Shown: positions 10,245 to 19,683 of the stretch, in pieces
Numbering within the stretch: the stretch's first letter is position 1
Layout: each line of letters starts with the position of its first letter
Source: Sutcliffiella horikoshii
GTDB taxonomy: Bacteria; Bacillota; Bacilli; Bacillales; Bacillaceae_I
Length of the DNA stretch: 64,000 nucleotides
Direction: 5' to 3'
Assembly: GCF_002157855.1 (NCBI RefSeq)
Contig: NZ_CP020880.1
Coordinates: 3,162,001 to 3,226,000 of the forward strand
Notes under the pieces: model-generated
The model's input: the letters and a program-made list of their open reading frames with translations, nothing else
The model's database searches: none
What the model was told of the DNA's origin: nothing
Made by a program: the position numbers and the translations under genes

Positions 10245-10495
10245 CCCTTTTTCTTTAATTCTCTCTCAAGCATATCGTAATCGTCTTTTAATTTGATATA
10301 ATCATGTACAACGTTCACCGCAGTCAGAACTGCCAATTTACTGATGTCCAGGTGTGAATTTTTACTATTGATTTCTCTCATTTTTTCATCGACAATGGAA
10401 GCAACAAGTCGTATGTGACTTATACTTTCCGTACCAACAATCGAGTATTGTTGTCCATATATGTCGACAGTTGTGCGAGTTTTTTGCTCTGACAA
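10241..10495 (-). CDS. zapA: Cell division protein ZapA
   Basis: A short protein (84 residues from TTG at 10495) that binds FtsZ and promotes Z-ring bundling. The sequence [19 protein letters not shown] matches Bacillus ZapA, and the C-terminal part ([22 protein letters not shown]...) forms the coiled coil. I prefer the TTG at 10495 ([20 protein letters not shown] ribosome site nine bases upstream) over the ATG at 10510 because it gives the normal length and N-terminus. It is divergent from rnhC, as in B. subtilis. Confidence 0.88.
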   Translation of the reverse strand: MSEQKTRTTVDIYGQQYSIVGTESISHIRLVASIVDEKMREINSKNSHLDISKLAVLTAVNVVHDYIKLKDDYDMLERELKKKG

Positions 10496-10604
10496 CGTGT
10501 ATGCCCCCATTCATTAAAATCCTAATCCTTATAATACCACGAAACTTTCTAAAGTGGAAAAGAAACATGGAAAAATGTAAAAATTTGTAGTAGGAGTGAA
10601 TTAA

Positions 10605-11561
10605 TTGTCATATCAAGTAATCCAGGTATCTGGAACTATATTAAACAAAATCGAAAGTTTCTATAAAGAACATAAGATAGATAAACTTCCAGCAGGGGCT
10701 GTTTTCGTCGCCAAATCTCCCACTTGTAATATTACCGCATACAAGTCGGGAAAGGTTTTGTTCCAAGGAAAAGGAGCAGATGAGGAAGCGAATATTTGGA
10801 AGGGTTTCGGGGCAACGGCTGCTCCGTCTAAATCTAGCAAAAAGGCAACCACCGTGTCATCATCAGGAAATAAAGTGAAATCCTCCCTGCCTGCAGGCTT
10901 TGCTTCCCTTTCTGTCATCGGTTCTGATGAAGTAGGGACAGGAGATTACTTTGGCCCGATTACGGTTTGTGCCGCTTATGTTAAAAAAGAGCAGATGGCC
11001 ATGTTGAAAGAACTGGGTGTACAGGATTCAAAAGCATTGAATGATGAAAAGATAGTAAGGATAGCAAAAGCAATCTTACCGCATGTTCCTTATAGTCTAT
11101 TGGTTTTACATAATGAAAAATATAATGAATTGCAACAGAGTGGTATGAGCCAAGGGAAAATTAAGGCGTTGCTGCATAATAAAGCATTGCAACATGTATT
11201 GGATAAGATTGCTCCGGAGAAACCTGATGCGATACTGATTGACCAGTTTGCAGAATCAGGGATCTACTATCGCCATGTCGCTCAGCAGAAGAACATTGTT
11301 CGTGAAAATGTCTATTTTCATACAAAAGCGGAAGGCCTTCACCTTTCCGTGGCAGCGGCGTCTATTATCGCTAGGTATTCTTTCTTAAAAGAGATGGATA
11401 AGCTAAGCGAACTTGCAGGTATTACAATACCTAAAGGTGCGGGGTCAAAAGTGGATGCTGCAGCTGCAAGGGTGATTGAAAAGCACGGAGAAAGTTTTTT
11501 GAACAAGGTGGCGAAAGTCCATTTTGCCAATACGTTGAAGGCAAAAAAGCTGGTCAGATAA
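10605..11561 (+). CDS. rnhC: Ribonuclease HIII
   Basis: A 318-residue RNase HIII that cleaves the RNA strand of RNA/DNA hybrids. The N-terminal TBP-like substrate-binding domain (about 1-85) is followed by the RNase H fold. GSDEVGTGDYFGP contains the catalytic Asp108-Glu109 pair, and DQFAESG plus the SVAAASIIARY stretch complete the signature. Start is TTG at 10605 with an AGGAG site. Downstream lies the type I toxin/antitoxin locus. No rnhC terminator was seen before it. Confidence 0.93.
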   Translation: MSYQVIQVSGTILNKIESFYKEHKIDKLPAGAVFVAKSPTCNITAYKSGKVLFQGKGADEEANIWKGFGATAAPSKSSKKATTVSSSGNKVKSSLPAGFASLSVIGSDEVGTGDYFGPITVCAAYVKKEQMAMLKELGVQDSKALNDEKIVRIAKAILPHVPYSLLVLHNEKYNELQQSGMSQGKIKALLHNKALQHVLDKIAPEKPDAILIDQFAESGIYYRHVAQQKNIVRENVYFHTKAEGLHLSVAAASIIARYSFLKEMDKLSELAGITIPKGAGSKVDAAAARVIEKHGESFLNKVAKVHFANTLKAKKLVR

Positions 11562-11581
11562 CTTTACCAATTGAAAGTTCG

Positions 11582-11609
11582 TTTACAGTTGGTTGTCTTG
11601 TGCTATAAT
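11582..11609 (+). promoter_or_regulatory. Promoter of the antitoxin RNA
   Basis: TTTACA and TATAAT with a 16-bp spacer, directing transcription rightward toward the toxin 3' end. No coding frame follows, but a terminator does at 11957. Confidence 0.6.
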
Positions 11610-11615
11610 TTGTGT

Positions 11616-11957
11616 ATACACATGATTGAAGAAGCCAAAGTGTTGGACGCACTTTGACTTAACAGAGCTCTTTTCTCAAAGATTGTTGCTTACTACTAGT
11701 AAAAAGTCGGCACTTTGACTTTTTACTGTACTCTCAAACAAATTATTGCATGATACTTTTCTTGTCCATTCAGGAAAAGAGCACGACAGCAACAATTGTA
11801 ACGAGGGTGTCAAAAATACGTAATAGCAACAAAGGATGCGAAAAGAACCCAACAGTATAAGTTCCGCAGAAGCACGGCTACTGTGGAGTCGAACGTAATA
11901 AGTAACTCACCCGACTGCCTAACAGCGAATTAGAAGTCACGGGTGGGTTATTTTTTT
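11616..11957 (+). ncRNA. Candidate antisense antitoxin RNA, interrupted by a family B element
   Basis: A noncoding unit bounded by the promoter above and a strong terminator (CTCACCCG pairing with CGGGTGGG, then seven T, ending about 11957). It starts with a small hairpin in which CAAAGTG pairs with CACTTTG. Its 3' part runs antisense through the 3' region of the toxin mRNA, the arrangement of txpA/RatA and bsrG/SR4 in B. subtilis. A 184-bp mobile element (11667-11850) splits it; without the element the RNA would be about 158 nt, a usual antitoxin size. Exact ends are inferred. Confidence 0.5.
11667..11850 (+). mobile_element. Family B MITE-like element, copy 1
   Basis: About 184 bp with inverted ends: GCTCTTTTCTCAAAGATTG at the left and, in reverse complement, GGTTCTTTTCGCATCCTTTG at the right, each followed by TTGCT. 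AACAG is found on both outer sides, a possible decayed target duplication. Internal blocks (AAAAAGTCGGCA, GGAAAAGAGCACGACAG) are shared with the copy at 30921. It has no coding capacity. Confidence 0.75.
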
Positions 11958-12043
11958 GTCATTTCTTTTATTAGCACGATTACTAGATTTACAAACGCAA
12001 AGAGGAATAGTCCTGATGTGAGGAATAGCTGCATCTCGCTCAT
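11948..12043 (-). CDS. Holin-like type I toxin (TxpA/BsrG-type small hydrophobic peptide)
   Basis: A 31-residue peptide beginning MSEMQLFLTSGLFLFAFVN and ending with a charged KEMTKK tail. It is one membrane-spanning helix with a positive C-terminus, the layout of the putative holin-like toxins of Bacillus type I systems. A strong GGGGGTGA ribosome site precedes the ATG at 12043, and two TATAAT boxes lie 55-80 bases upstream on the same strand. The 3' region overlaps a convergent RNA with its own promoter and terminator. The call rests on size, layout and the antisense RNA, not on residue-level identity. Confidence 0.72.
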   Translation of the reverse strand: MSEMQLFLTSGLFLFAFVNLVIVLIKEMTKK

Positions 12044-12180
12044 ACGGTCACCCCCGTTCTCCACAGGGATTCACCGCACCACCCGTTCCTATTATACTGT
12101 CCACTCTATTATACCATTCTATCGAAAAAACAGAACACACGTTCTTATAAATCGTTCAGAATACCTAGTTTTGCATTAAC

Positions 12181-12308
12181 GGTTGATCTCCGTTACAGGC
12201 GCTTCGCTTTTCTGCGGGCGGTCCGGGAGCCTCCTCGGCTTCGCCTGTGGGGTCTCCCTTGTCCCTTCTTCCCGCGGAAGTCTTCGCGCCTTTCACTGCG
12301 ATCAACTA
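12181..12308 (+). repeat. Family A palindromic element, copy 3
   Basis: GGTTGATCTCCG..CAGGCGC pairs with GCGCC..GCGATCAAC, with an inner GGGAGCCTCC / GGGGTCTCCC stem. It lies between the toxin promoter and the pheT terminator. Confidence 0.85.
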
Positions 12309-12330
12309 GGGTTTTGCATTTTCAAGAGAA

Positions 12331-12362
12331 TCAAAAAGGGATCCCGTTTGGAATCCCTTTTT
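12331..12362 (-). terminator. Terminator after pheT
   Basis: AAAGGGATTCC and GGGATCCCTTT form a stem, followed by TTTT on the minus strand; it starts four bases after the stop codon. Confidence 0.8.
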
Positions 12363-12365
12363 TTA

Positions 12366-14780
12366 TTAGCTTCTTAATACTGCTTCGAATTTTTCTTCTA
12401 CTGCTTGAAGTACTTTTGTGTGGACTTTTGTTACTTCTTCGTCTGTTAATGTGTGTTCTGGGTGGTAGTAACGTAATGCGAAAGCGACTGATTTTTTGGA
12501 TGAGTCGATTTTGTCTCCTTCGTATACGTCAAATACCTGTACTTCTTTTAGAAGGGAACCACCAGTTGTCTTGATGACTGCTTCTAGTTCACCTGCTGGA
12601 GTTTCACGATCCACTACAAGCGCGATATCGCGGCTGATGGATGGGAAACGCGGAATTGCTTCGTATTGGATTTCACCGATACTTTCTCCAAGTAGTGCTG
12701 TTAAGGAAAGCTCGAACACATATGTTTCAGGCAGGTCCAGCTCATTTAATTTCTCTGGATGAAGCTGACCGATGAACCCAATGCTCTCACCGTCCAGTAA
12801 GATTTCTGCTGTACGTCCAGGGTGTAAGCCATCTTTTTCAGCACGGTTGTAAGTAATCGCTTCATTCACACCAAGCATAGAGAACATGCCTTCCAAGATT
12901 CCTTTGGCTACAAAGAAATCAACAGCTTTTTTCTCTCCCTGCCATGGATGTTGCTGCCATAGACCTGTCAACGCACCAGCAAGTCGCTCTTTTTCTTCAG
13001 GTAACACAGTGCCCTCTTTTCCAATGAACACAGAACCGATTTCATAAACAGCATTTGCTTGCAAAGAACGAGCAATATTGTGTTGAAGCGCTTCTAGAAG
13101 ATGAGGCACTAAGCTTAGTCGCAGCGTGCTTCTCTCTTCACTCATTGGCATGGCAAGGCGGATCGCTTTTCCATCTTCAAGGGCGAATTGTTTTGCGCGT
13201 TCGTCACTCGTTAGGGAGTACGTGATGTTTTGAATCAGACCAGCACCCTCAAGGTAACGGCGAACTTTACGACGCTTTGCTTGATAGGCAGTCAGCACAC
13301 CAGGTGTTGCAGCACTTACAGGTAATGTCGTTGGAATATTGTCATAACCGTAAAGACGAGCGACTTCCTCTACAAGATCCTCTTCAATCGTGATATCGCC
13401 ACGACGAGTCGGAACCGTTACGGTGAAGCTTCCATTGTCTTCTGTTACGTCAAATTTAAGCTTTGTGAAAATATCTTTCACTTCCGCAGCAGTGATGGAA
13501 GTACCTAAAACAGAATTTATCTTTTCTACAGTAGTAGACACAACTGCAGGTTCTGCTTTTAATGTGTTCACTTCCACAGAACCACCGACCACTTCACCGC
13601 CAGCATATTCTGCCATAAGGGCAACTGCTCTTTCTGCCGCTTCATGAGTACGGTTAGGATCGATTCCTTTTTCATAGCGGGCACTTGCTTCACTACGAAG
13701 ACCGTGGTCTTTGGAGGCTTTTCTGACAGTAACTCCGTTAAAGTATGCGGACTCCAATAGGATCGTCGTTGTGTCAGATTGAACCTCTGAATTCGCTCCA
13801 CCCATGACACCGGCAAGCGCAACTGGCTCTGAGCCATTTGTGATCACAAGGTGGTCTTCTGTTAGCGTACGCTCTGCATCATCAAGCGTCGTTATTTTCT
13901 CATCCTTGCGAGCACGGCGGACAAGGATTTCTTTACTGCCAAGGCGATCATAATCGAACGCATGCAATGGCTGACCGTATTCTAGTAAAATGTAGTTTGT
14001 GATGTCGACCACATTGTTGTGTGGGCGGATTCCCGCTGCCATCAGACGACCTTGCATCCAAAGCGGTGAAGGACCGATTTTCACGTTTTTCACTACTTTT
14101 GCAACATATAATGGGTTGTCTTCAAAAGCTTCCACATTTACAGAAATATAATCTGAAGCTTCTTCGCTGTTTGTTTCATAATCTGTGGATGGCCACTTTA
14201 CGTCACGGCCAAGGATTGCGCCGACTTCATAAGCCACACCTAGCATGCTTAGTGCATCTGAGCGGTTAGGCGTAAGACCTAGTTCCATCACTTTGTCGTT
14301 GCGGTTGAGGTATTCTAGTGCATCTGTACCGACTTCCACCTCATTCGGGAATACGAAAATTCCTTCCGAAAATTCTTTGGCAACAAGCTTAGAACCTATT
14401 CCCAACTCTTGTAGGGAACAAATCATCCCATTGGACTCTTCGCCGCGAAGCTTTGCGCGCTTTATCTTAAAATTACCAGGAAGCACTGCCCCAACTGTTG
14501 CCACAGCCACTTTTTGGCCTTTGTCTACATTTTTAGCTCCGCAGACAATTTGTACAGTTTCCCCTTTTCCAAGGTCCACTTGACATACGTTCAATTTGTC
14601 CGCATTTGGATGCTGTTCCTTTTCTAAAACGTGGCCGACTACGACACCGTTGATTCCGTCGTTCAGCACTTCCACGCCTTCTACTTCAATACCGCTTCTT
14701 GTAATTTTCTCTGCCAAGTCTTCAGCAGAAATATCATCTATATTTACGTAATCTTTTAACCAATTGTAAGATACTAACAT
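12366..14780 (-). CDS. pheT: Phenylalanine--tRNA ligase beta subunit
   Basis: An 804-residue beta subunit, the same length as B. subtilis PheT. The N-terminal tRNA-binding (EMAP-like) domain includes [19 protein letters not shown] (about residues 45-65). The B3/B4 editing region includes [14 protein letters not shown] and [13 protein letters not shown]. The B5 domain and the C-terminal FDX-ACB anticodon-binding domain (ending [14 protein letters not shown]) are all present. It forms the alpha2-beta2 enzyme with PheS and follows pheS by 14 bases. Expression is set by the T-box upstream of pheS. Confidence 0.96.
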   Translation of the reverse strand: MLVSYNWLKDYVNIDDISAEDLAEKITRSGIEVEGVEVLNDGINGVVVGHVLEKEQHPNADKLNVCQVDLGKGETVQIVCGAKNVDKGQKVAVATVGAVLPGNFKIKRAKLRGEESNGMICSLQELGIGSKLVAKEFSEGIFVFPNEVEVGTDALEYLNRNDKVMELGLTPNRSDALSMLGVAYEVGAILGRDVKWPSTDYETNSEEASDYISVNVEAFEDNPLYVAKVVKNVKIGPSPLWMQGRLMAAGIRPHNNVVDITNYILLEYGQPLHAFDYDRLGSKEILVRRARKDEKITTLDDAERTLTEDHLVITNGSEPVALAGVMGGANSEVQSDTTTILLESAYFNGVTVRKASKDHGLRSEASARYEKGIDPNRTHEAAERAVALMAEYAGGEVVGGSVEVNTLKAEPAVVSTTVEKINSVLGTSITAAEVKDIFTKLKFDVTEDNGSFTVTVPTRRGDITIEEDLVEEVARLYGYDNIPTTLPVSAATPGVLTAYQAKRRKVRRYLEGAGLIQNITYSLTSDERAKQFALEDGKAIRLAMPMSEERSTLRLSLVPHLLEALQHNIARSLQANAVYEIGSVFIGKEGTVLPEEKERLAGALTGLWQQHPWQGEKKAVDFFVAKGILEGMFSMLGVNEAITYNRAEKDGLHPGRTAEILLDGESIGFIGQLHPEKLNELDLPETYVFELSLTALLGESIGEIQYEAIPRFPSISRDIALVVDRETPAGELEAVIKTTGGSLLKEVQVFDVYEGDKIDSSKKSVAFALRYYHPEHTLTDEEVTKVHTKVLQAVEEKFEAVLRS

Positions 14781-14794
14781 GATTTCCCCTCCTC

Positions 14795-15829
14795 TTAAAC
14801 TCGATTGAATTGCTTCACAAAACGTTGATCGTTCGTATAGAAATGGCGGATATCGTCAATGCCGTAACGAAGCATCGCAATGCGCTCAGGTCCCATTCCA
14901 AAAGCAAATCCTTGATATTTTTTCGGATCATATCCTGACATTTCAAGCACGCGCGGATGAACCATACCCGCACCTAAAATTTCTATCCAACCAGTTCCTT
15001 TACACATGCTGCATCCTTTACCTCCACATTTCGCACATGTCACGTCGATTTCAACGGAAGGCTCTGTGAACGGGAAGAAGCTAGGACGAAGACGGATTTC
15101 ACGGTCTTCACCGAACATCTTTTTCGCAAAAGTTTCAAGCGTTCCTTTAAGGTCACTCATACTGATGTTTTCGTCAATAACAAGTCCTTCGATTTGCGTA
15201 AACTGATGGGAGTGAGTCGCATCGTCATCATCACGGCGATAAACTTTACCAGGACAGATGATTTTGATAGGTCCCTTTTCTTGATTCGCTTCCATTGTTC
15301 TTGCTTGAACAGGAGACGTTTGCGTTCTTAACAGTATCTCATCAGTAATGTAGAAAGAATCTTGCATATCACGAGCCGGGTGATCCTTCGGCAAGTTTAA
15401 TGCTTCAAAGTTGTAGTAATCCGTTTCCACTTCCGGTCCTTCTGTGATCGTGTAGCCCATTCCTAAGAACAGGTCTTCGATTTCTTCAATGACTTTTGTT
15501 AGAGGGTGTGGGTTTCCAGTTGGTGCCGGACGGCCAGGTAACGTTACATCAATCGTTTCAGATGCAAGCTTCTTCGCTACTTCCGCTTTTTCAAGCTCAG
15601 CTTGTTTTGCTTCAATTTTCTCCGCAACATTTCCACGGACAACGTTAGCCAGTGCTCCCATTTTCGGGCGTTCCTCTGCAGAAAGCTTACCCATTCCTTT
15701 TAAAATTTCCGTGATTGGTCCTTTTTTTCCAAGGTACGCCACACGGACTTCATTTAGTGCTTTTAAGTCTTGCGCTTGTTCTACCTGCTCAATGGCAAGC
15801 GTCTCTAATTCCTTCAATCGTTGTTCCAC
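14795..15829 (-). CDS. pheS: Phenylalanine--tRNA ligase alpha subunit
   Basis: A 344-residue class II synthetase alpha subunit. Motif 2 ([21 protein letters not shown]) and motif 3 ([15 protein letters not shown]) are clear, and a [12 protein letters not shown] zinc-like insert is present. I use GTG at 15829 ([15 protein letters not shown]) because an AAGGAGG site lies seven bases before it and it gives exactly the usual 344 residues; an in-frame ATG at 15859 would add ten residues without a site. It is the first gene of pheST, under T-box control. Confidence 0.95.
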   Translation of the reverse strand: MEQRLKELETLAIEQVEQAQDLKALNEVRVAYLGKKGPITEILKGMGKLSAEERPKMGALANVVRGNVAEKIEAKQAELEKAEVAKKLASETIDVTLPGRPAPTGNPHPLTKVIEEIEDLFLGMGYTITEGPEVETDYYNFEALNLPKDHPARDMQDSFYITDEILLRTQTSPVQARTMEANQEKGPIKIICPGKVYRRDDDDATHSHQFTQIEGLVIDENISMSDLKGTLETFAKKMFGEDREIRLRPSFFPFTEPSVEIDVTCAKCGGKGCSMCKGTGWIEILGAGMVHPRVLEMSGYDPKKYQGFAFGMGPERIAMLRYGIDDIRHFYTNDQRFVKQFNRV

Positions 15830-15860
15830 ATCTATTCCTCCTTGGTTCATTTTTGACAAA

Positions 15861-16138
15861 TAAAAAACTCGCCCCTCAAAAAGGGACGAGATATTCGCGG
15901 TACCACCCTAGTTAACAAAGACAAAAATACTCTTTGTTCGCTCTGTTCCAGATAACGGCTATCTAACCGGTCCACCTTTACAGCAACTTCTGTGGGCTGC
16001 TGGTCCAAGTGTCACTCAAGAGGTGAAATCTTCACTCATTCTTCCTTTAAGATGCTTTCAGTCTGCGGCACCTTTTCCCTGATAAGGTCTGAAACGAGCT
16101 ACTTGCCTCTCTCATTGCTTTGTTCAGTATGTAACTAT
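15861..16138 (-). promoter_or_regulatory. T-box leader of pheST
   Basis: On the minus strand the leader carries the T-box sequence GGGTGGTACCGCG (15895-15907) and ends in a terminator (CTCGTCCC...GGGGCGAG then T-run, 15861-15890). Uncharged tRNA-Phe binding would favour the antiterminator. A TTC in AGATTTCACC upstream is the likely Phe specifier codon. Confidence 0.93.
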
Positions 16139-16144
16139 TGTTAT

Positions 16145-16173
16145 ATTATATTGAAAACAAGTGACGGATGCAA
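16145..16173 (-). promoter_or_regulatory. SigA-type promoter of pheST
   Basis: TTGCAT and TATAAT with a 17-bp spacer on the minus strand, just after the ysgA stop codon and upstream of the T-box leader. Confidence 0.75.
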
Positions 16174-16175
16174 CT

Positions 16176-16934
16176 CTATCCGCGTAAAAAATACATTAAA
16201 ATTCCCGCTGCAACCCCGACATTCAAGGACTCGCTCTGACCATGAATCGGGATGTACAGGTTCTGATCTGTCATCTCTAAATGTTCCTGGGCCATTCCTT
16301 TCCCTTCATTGCCAAGAATGAGGGCGAAAGACTCAGAAGGTTGGACTTCCTGGTACGGGACACCGTTTTGCAGGGAGGTTCCGTAAACAGGCGTTTGTAG
16401 TTCCTTACACTCCTTGATATAGCTTTTAAGATCGCCTCTTGCAATCGGTAAGTGAAAAATCGACCCTTGTGTGGACCGAATCACTTTTGAGCTGTATAAA
16501 TCAGCGCATCCTTCTCCTAAAATAACCATGTCCATTCCAGCAGCGTCCGCTGTTCTAATCATGGTGCCCACATTTCCCGGATCTTGAACATTATCTAGTA
16601 GAAGAATTTTTTGGTTAGGTTGTATTTTTCGTTCGTTTTGTTCCGGAATGCGGCATATTGCTGCGACTCCTTGAGGCGTTTCCGTTTCACTGATTTCTTT
16701 TAATACATTCGGAACAGCGTAAATAAGTTCCACATGGTTGAGATCCCATTCGCTCGGTATGGAACGGTCTTCAGAAATAATGACTTCTTCTACAAGGTTG
16801 TCCACTTTCAGAGCCTCTTCCACCAAGTGAAAGCCTTCAATGATAAATGTTCCGGACTGTTCACGTTCTTTCTTTTTCTGCAGTTTTTTCCACTGTTTCA
16901 CTTTATTGTTCTTGACCGATTCTATATGTTTCAA
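16176..16934 (-). CDS. ysgA: SpoU/TrmH-family RNA 2'-O-methyltransferase YsgA
   Basis: A 252-residue SPOUT methyltransferase. An N-terminal substrate-binding domain (SpoU_sub_bind, about 25-95) is followed by the knotted catalytic domain. The three motifs are LLDNVQDPGNVGTMIRTADA (motif 1), LILGNEGKGM (motif 2) and LYIPIHGQSESLNVGVAAGI (motif 3). It probably methylates rRNA using S-adenosylmethionine; the target is not evident. It is upstream of pheST and divergent from sspI, as in B. subtilis. Confidence 0.88.
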   Translation of the reverse strand: MKHIESVKNNKVKQWKKLQKKKEREQSGTFIIEGFHLVEEALKVDNLVEEVIISEDRSIPSEWDLNHVELIYAVPNVLKEISETETPQGVAAICRIPEQNERKIQPNQKILLLDNVQDPGNVGTMIRTADAAGMDMVILGEGCADLYSSKVIRSTQGSIFHLPIARGDLKSYIKECKELQTPVYGTSLQNGVPYQEVQPSESFALILGNEGKGMAQEHLEMTDQNLYIPIHGQSESLNVGVAAGILMYFLRG

Positions 16935-17052
16935 TGCTTGTTTCTCCTTTTCCGCTACTCAATACTGCTATTATACGCATTTTGCCCACATAATTAAACC
17001 ATCTATTGGACATGCTATGTGTTGATACTATTTTTCCTACGAGGTGATAAGG

Positions 17053-17259
17053 ATGAATTTAAATTTACGTCATGCGATCCGTCAGAATGTGGAAGGAAAT
17101 TCTCAAGACCAGCTTAGAGAGACAATCTTAGATGCCATCAATAAAGGCGAAGAAAAAATGCTTCCAGGTTTAGGCGTGTTGTTTGAAGTAATTTGGGAGA
17201 ATTCTTCTGAGCAGGACAAAGCTGAAATGCTCTCAACTTTAGAGGATGGATTGAAATAG
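17053..17259 (+). CDS. sspI: Small acid-soluble spore protein SspI
   Basis: A 68-residue spore protein. [16 protein letters not shown] and [16 protein letters not shown] are diagnostic for SspI. It accumulates in the forespore, where in B. subtilis it is needed for spore outgrowth. I use the ATG at 17053 with a GAGGTGAT site; a GTG nine bases upstream falls inside that site. A terminator follows directly, so it is a single-gene transcript. Confidence 0.95.
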   Translation: MNLNLRHAIRQNVEGNSQDQLRETILDAINKGEEKMLPGLGVLFEVIWENSSEQDKAEMLSTLEDGLK

Positions 17260-17266
17260 TATTGGA

Positions 17267-17301
17267 TCAAAGGCAGCTCCTTTTTGAGGGGGCTGTTTTT
17301 T
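17267..17301 (+). terminator. Terminator after sspI
   Basis: GCAGCTCC pairs with GGGGGCTGT and is followed by six T. Confidence 0.85.
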
Positions 17302-18259
17302 ATTTGAGCTTGTAGGTTCTCCTATACCTTGATCCGCAGTGTGTTAGTCCTAGAGAGTAGATCATTTTGGAAGTGGTTGAATTCGTTGCTAACCCTAGAA
17401 ATTCTTTTAATTCTAGATGCGTGATGTTTGGACCGAAAAGCAAGCGGTAATCTTCCAAGGTTGCTATATGGGCATCTTTAGATTTCAAATTGCATTTGGC
17501 ACAAAACCATGAACCACTTTGCCTGTTCATTGGAATATTTGAACAACCTGGGCATTGAACTCCGTTTATTATTTCGTTACGGTCTATATCATATCGTTTA
17601 AGGATGTTAACAACCTCCTCGCAATGCTGCTTTAATAATTTTCGCGAAATCTTTAGCAATTCTTTTTCAGTAAACATGGACGAATCGAATTGTTGATTCA
17701 GCTCTTCCAGTTTTGAAAAAAGATTGTGTGCATGCATGACGGATTGGGAAGCTTTCACTCGGGAATCTGACCTTATAATTGTCTGGGGATTGGTAAAACA
17801 AACAAGGGATTTTATTGGGGGTCGCTTCATCTTTTGACTTTCTATAAAAGAATCTAATCTTAATTTCTGTTTTTTTACTTGATCTAGTGGATTATAGAAT
17901 CCTTCTTCTATGCCATTTAATGTCCGGATAAATTGAGCAAAATGATTTTCAAAAGTGACTTGGCCGATGATGTTTTTTATTTCAATGATGAGGAAGTATT
18001 TTGAGGTTAAGAGAAGGACATCCATTTGGAAGCAGTAGTTGCTAGATGATTGGAGTCTTAATGCATGCAAGATATAGTATTTACGCTCATCCAAAAACGA
18101 TAAATGATACTCCATGGACTGCTCACCTTTGTAGCCTGCCATTCTTTTTGCAAGATCTTGCTCAATTTGAGGTCTTTTAGGGTGATTTTTATCAATTCTT
18201 ATTAACAATGCTTCTAGCTTTTTGATTGTTAACGGTTTTTCTAATGGTTTTATTATCAT
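17300..18259 (-). CDS. NERD (nuclease-related) domain protein with a C-terminal zinc ribbon
   Basis: A 319-residue protein. The NERD domain (about residues 40-160) has GEQSMEYHL, FQMDVLLLTSKYFLIIEIKN (the D...EIK nuclease-like core) and GFYNPLDQVKKQK. A CPGCSNIP...WFCAKCN zinc ribbon (about 250-275) follows. Such proteins are predicted nucleases or DNA-processing factors without a proven role. I start at the ATG at 18259 (MIIKPLEKPL), which has a TTTGGAGGG site, not at 18298. It is convergent with sspI and preceded by an array of 21-bp repeats. Confidence 0.82.
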   Translation of the reverse strand: MIIKPLEKPLTIKKLEALLIRIDKNHPKRPQIEQDLAKRMAGYKGEQSMEYHLSFLDERKYYILHALRLQSSSNYCFQMDVLLLTSKYFLIIEIKNIIGQVTFENHFAQFIRTLNGIEEGFYNPLDQVKKQKLRLDSFIESQKMKRPPIKSLVCFTNPQTIIRSDSRVKASQSVMHAHNLFSKLEELNQQFDSSMFTEKELLKISRKLLKQHCEEVVNILKRYDIDRNEIINGVQCPGCSNIPMNRQSGSWFCAKCNLKSKDAHIATLEDYRLLFGPNITHLELKEFLGLATNSTTSKMIYSLGLTHCGSRYRRTYKLK

Positions 18260-18307
18260 TTTTCCCTCCAAATAGTTTAATTGAGTTAATATTACCATGT
18301 TATAACA

Positions 18308-18433
18308 ATGGTGTGCAGAAAATTACCAGAGTTGGTGCCGTTTTATAGTGAGTTCGTGCGGAAATGGACCAAGTTCGTGCCGAAATTGCTCGAGTTCGTG
18401 CCAAAACACACTGAGTTCGTTCCAAAAAGAATT
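18308..18433. repeat. Array of six 21-bp tandem repeats
   Basis: Units start at 18308, 18329, 18350, 18371, 18392 and 18413, exactly 21 bp apart. The consensus is GAGTTCGTGCCGAAATNGACC; the first and last units are degenerate. It lies upstream of the NERD gene and downstream of ysdC. No open frame of a plausible gene covers it. Confidence 0.85.
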
Positions 18434-18486
18434 TTTACCTAATTTCTACCAAAAAAGACACCAATAACCCCTTACTTCCTATCTAA

Positions 18487-18518
18487 AAACGAAAGGCCCG
18501 CCGAGGCGAGCCTTCCAA
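18487..18518 (-). terminator. Terminator after ysdC
   Basis: AAGGCTCGCC and GGCGGGCCTT flank a small loop, followed by a T-rich tail on the minus strand. Confidence 0.75.
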
Positions 18519-18525
18519 AAACCTA

Positions 18526-19611
18526 TCAATCAAACGTCAATCTGCTGACAGTATCAGCATCTAACTTCTTAATAACTTCCGCAATCAATTTCACCGCGTT
18601 CTCATAGTCATCACGGTGCAACATTGCTGCGTGAGAGTGGATGTAGCGCGTTGCGATGGTGATGGATAGTGCCGGTACACCTTGAGCTGTCAGGTGGATG
18701 GCACCGGAATCTGTTCCGCCTCCTGCAACAGAGTCAAACTGATATGGAATTTCCATTTCGTCGGCTACACCTGTAACGAAATCGCGTAAACCTTTGTGGG
18801 AGATCATGGATGCATCATAAAGGATGATTTGTGGACCTTTCCCCATTTTGCTTAGTGCTTCTTTTTCCGTTACGCCTGGAGTATCTCCTGCGATCCCTAC
18901 ATCCACGCCAAATCCGATGTCAGGTTGGATCAGGTTAGCGGAAGTTTTCGCACCACGAAGGCCAACTTCCTCTTGAACTGTACCTACTCCGTACACCACG
19001 TTTGGATGGTCTGCGCCTTTTAATTGCTTTAACACGTCAATCGCGATGGCACAGCCGATACGGTTATCCCAAGCTTTTGCAAGAAGCATTTTTTCGTTGT
19101 TCATGACAGTGAATTCGAAGTAAGGAACAACCTGGTCACCAGGGCGAACTCCCCATTCTTGTGCTTCTTCACGGCTGGATGCACCGATGTCGATGAACAT
19201 GTCTTTGATGTCTACCGGCTTTTTGCGTGCTTCTGGAGGTAGGATGTGTGGTGGTTTAGAACCGATCACACCTGTAACGTCCCCCTTAGAAGTTACAATT
19301 GTTACTCGTTGTGCCAACATTACTTGGGACCACCAGCCGCCCACCGTTTGGAAGCGAAGGAATCCGCGGTCATCAATATGTGTAATCATGAAGCCTACTT
19401 CGTCTAAGTGACCTGCAACCATTACTTTTGGTCCGTCCGCTTTCCCGACTTTTTTAGCAATTAAGCTTCCAAGTCCGTCTGTGAATACTTCATCAGCAAA
19501 TGGCGTTATGTATTTTTTCATTACGTCGCGTGGTTCTTTTTCGTTGCCGGGAATACCCTTGGCATCTGTTAGATCTTTTAACATTGTTAATGTTTCATCT
19601 AGCTTTGTCAT
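18526..19611 (-). CDS. ysdC: M42-family glutamyl/leucyl aminopeptidase YsdC
   Basis: A 361-residue dinuclear metallo-aminopeptidase of the M42 (tetrahedral TET-type) family. Metal-ligand motifs visible are [12 protein letters not shown] (His-Asp), [11 protein letters not shown] (Asp), [10 protein letters not shown] (catalytic Glu-Glu), [10 protein letters not shown] and [14 protein letters not shown] (His). It releases N-terminal residues from peptides in the cytoplasm. The GGGGGTCG site before the ATG supports the start. It is a single gene closed by its own terminator. Confidence 0.9.
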   Translation of the reverse strand: MTKLDETLTMLKDLTDAKGIPGNEKEPRDVMKKYITPFADEVFTDGLGSLIAKKVGKADGPKVMVAGHLDEVGFMITHIDDRGFLRFQTVGGWWSQVMLAQRVTIVTSKGDVTGVIGSKPPHILPPEARKKPVDIKDMFIDIGASSREEAQEWGVRPGDQVVPYFEFTVMNNEKMLLAKAWDNRIGCAIAIDVLKQLKGADHPNVVYGVGTVQEEVGLRGAKTSANLIQPDIGFGVDVGIAGDTPGVTEKEALSKMGKGPQIILYDASMISHKGLRDFVTGVADEMEIPYQFDSVAGGGTDSGAIHLTAQGVPALSITIATRYIHSHAAMLHRDDYENAVKLIAEVIKKLDADTVSRLTFD

Positions 19612-19683
19612 GTATTTCGACCCCCTTAATAAATATCAATCCAACAATTATTATACAGAAAACTCTTACTAATGTAAAAAGGA

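Noticed and set aside
18308-18433. CRISPR array
   Set aside because: The repeats are directly adjacent with no spacers, only 21 bp long, and no cas genes are present.
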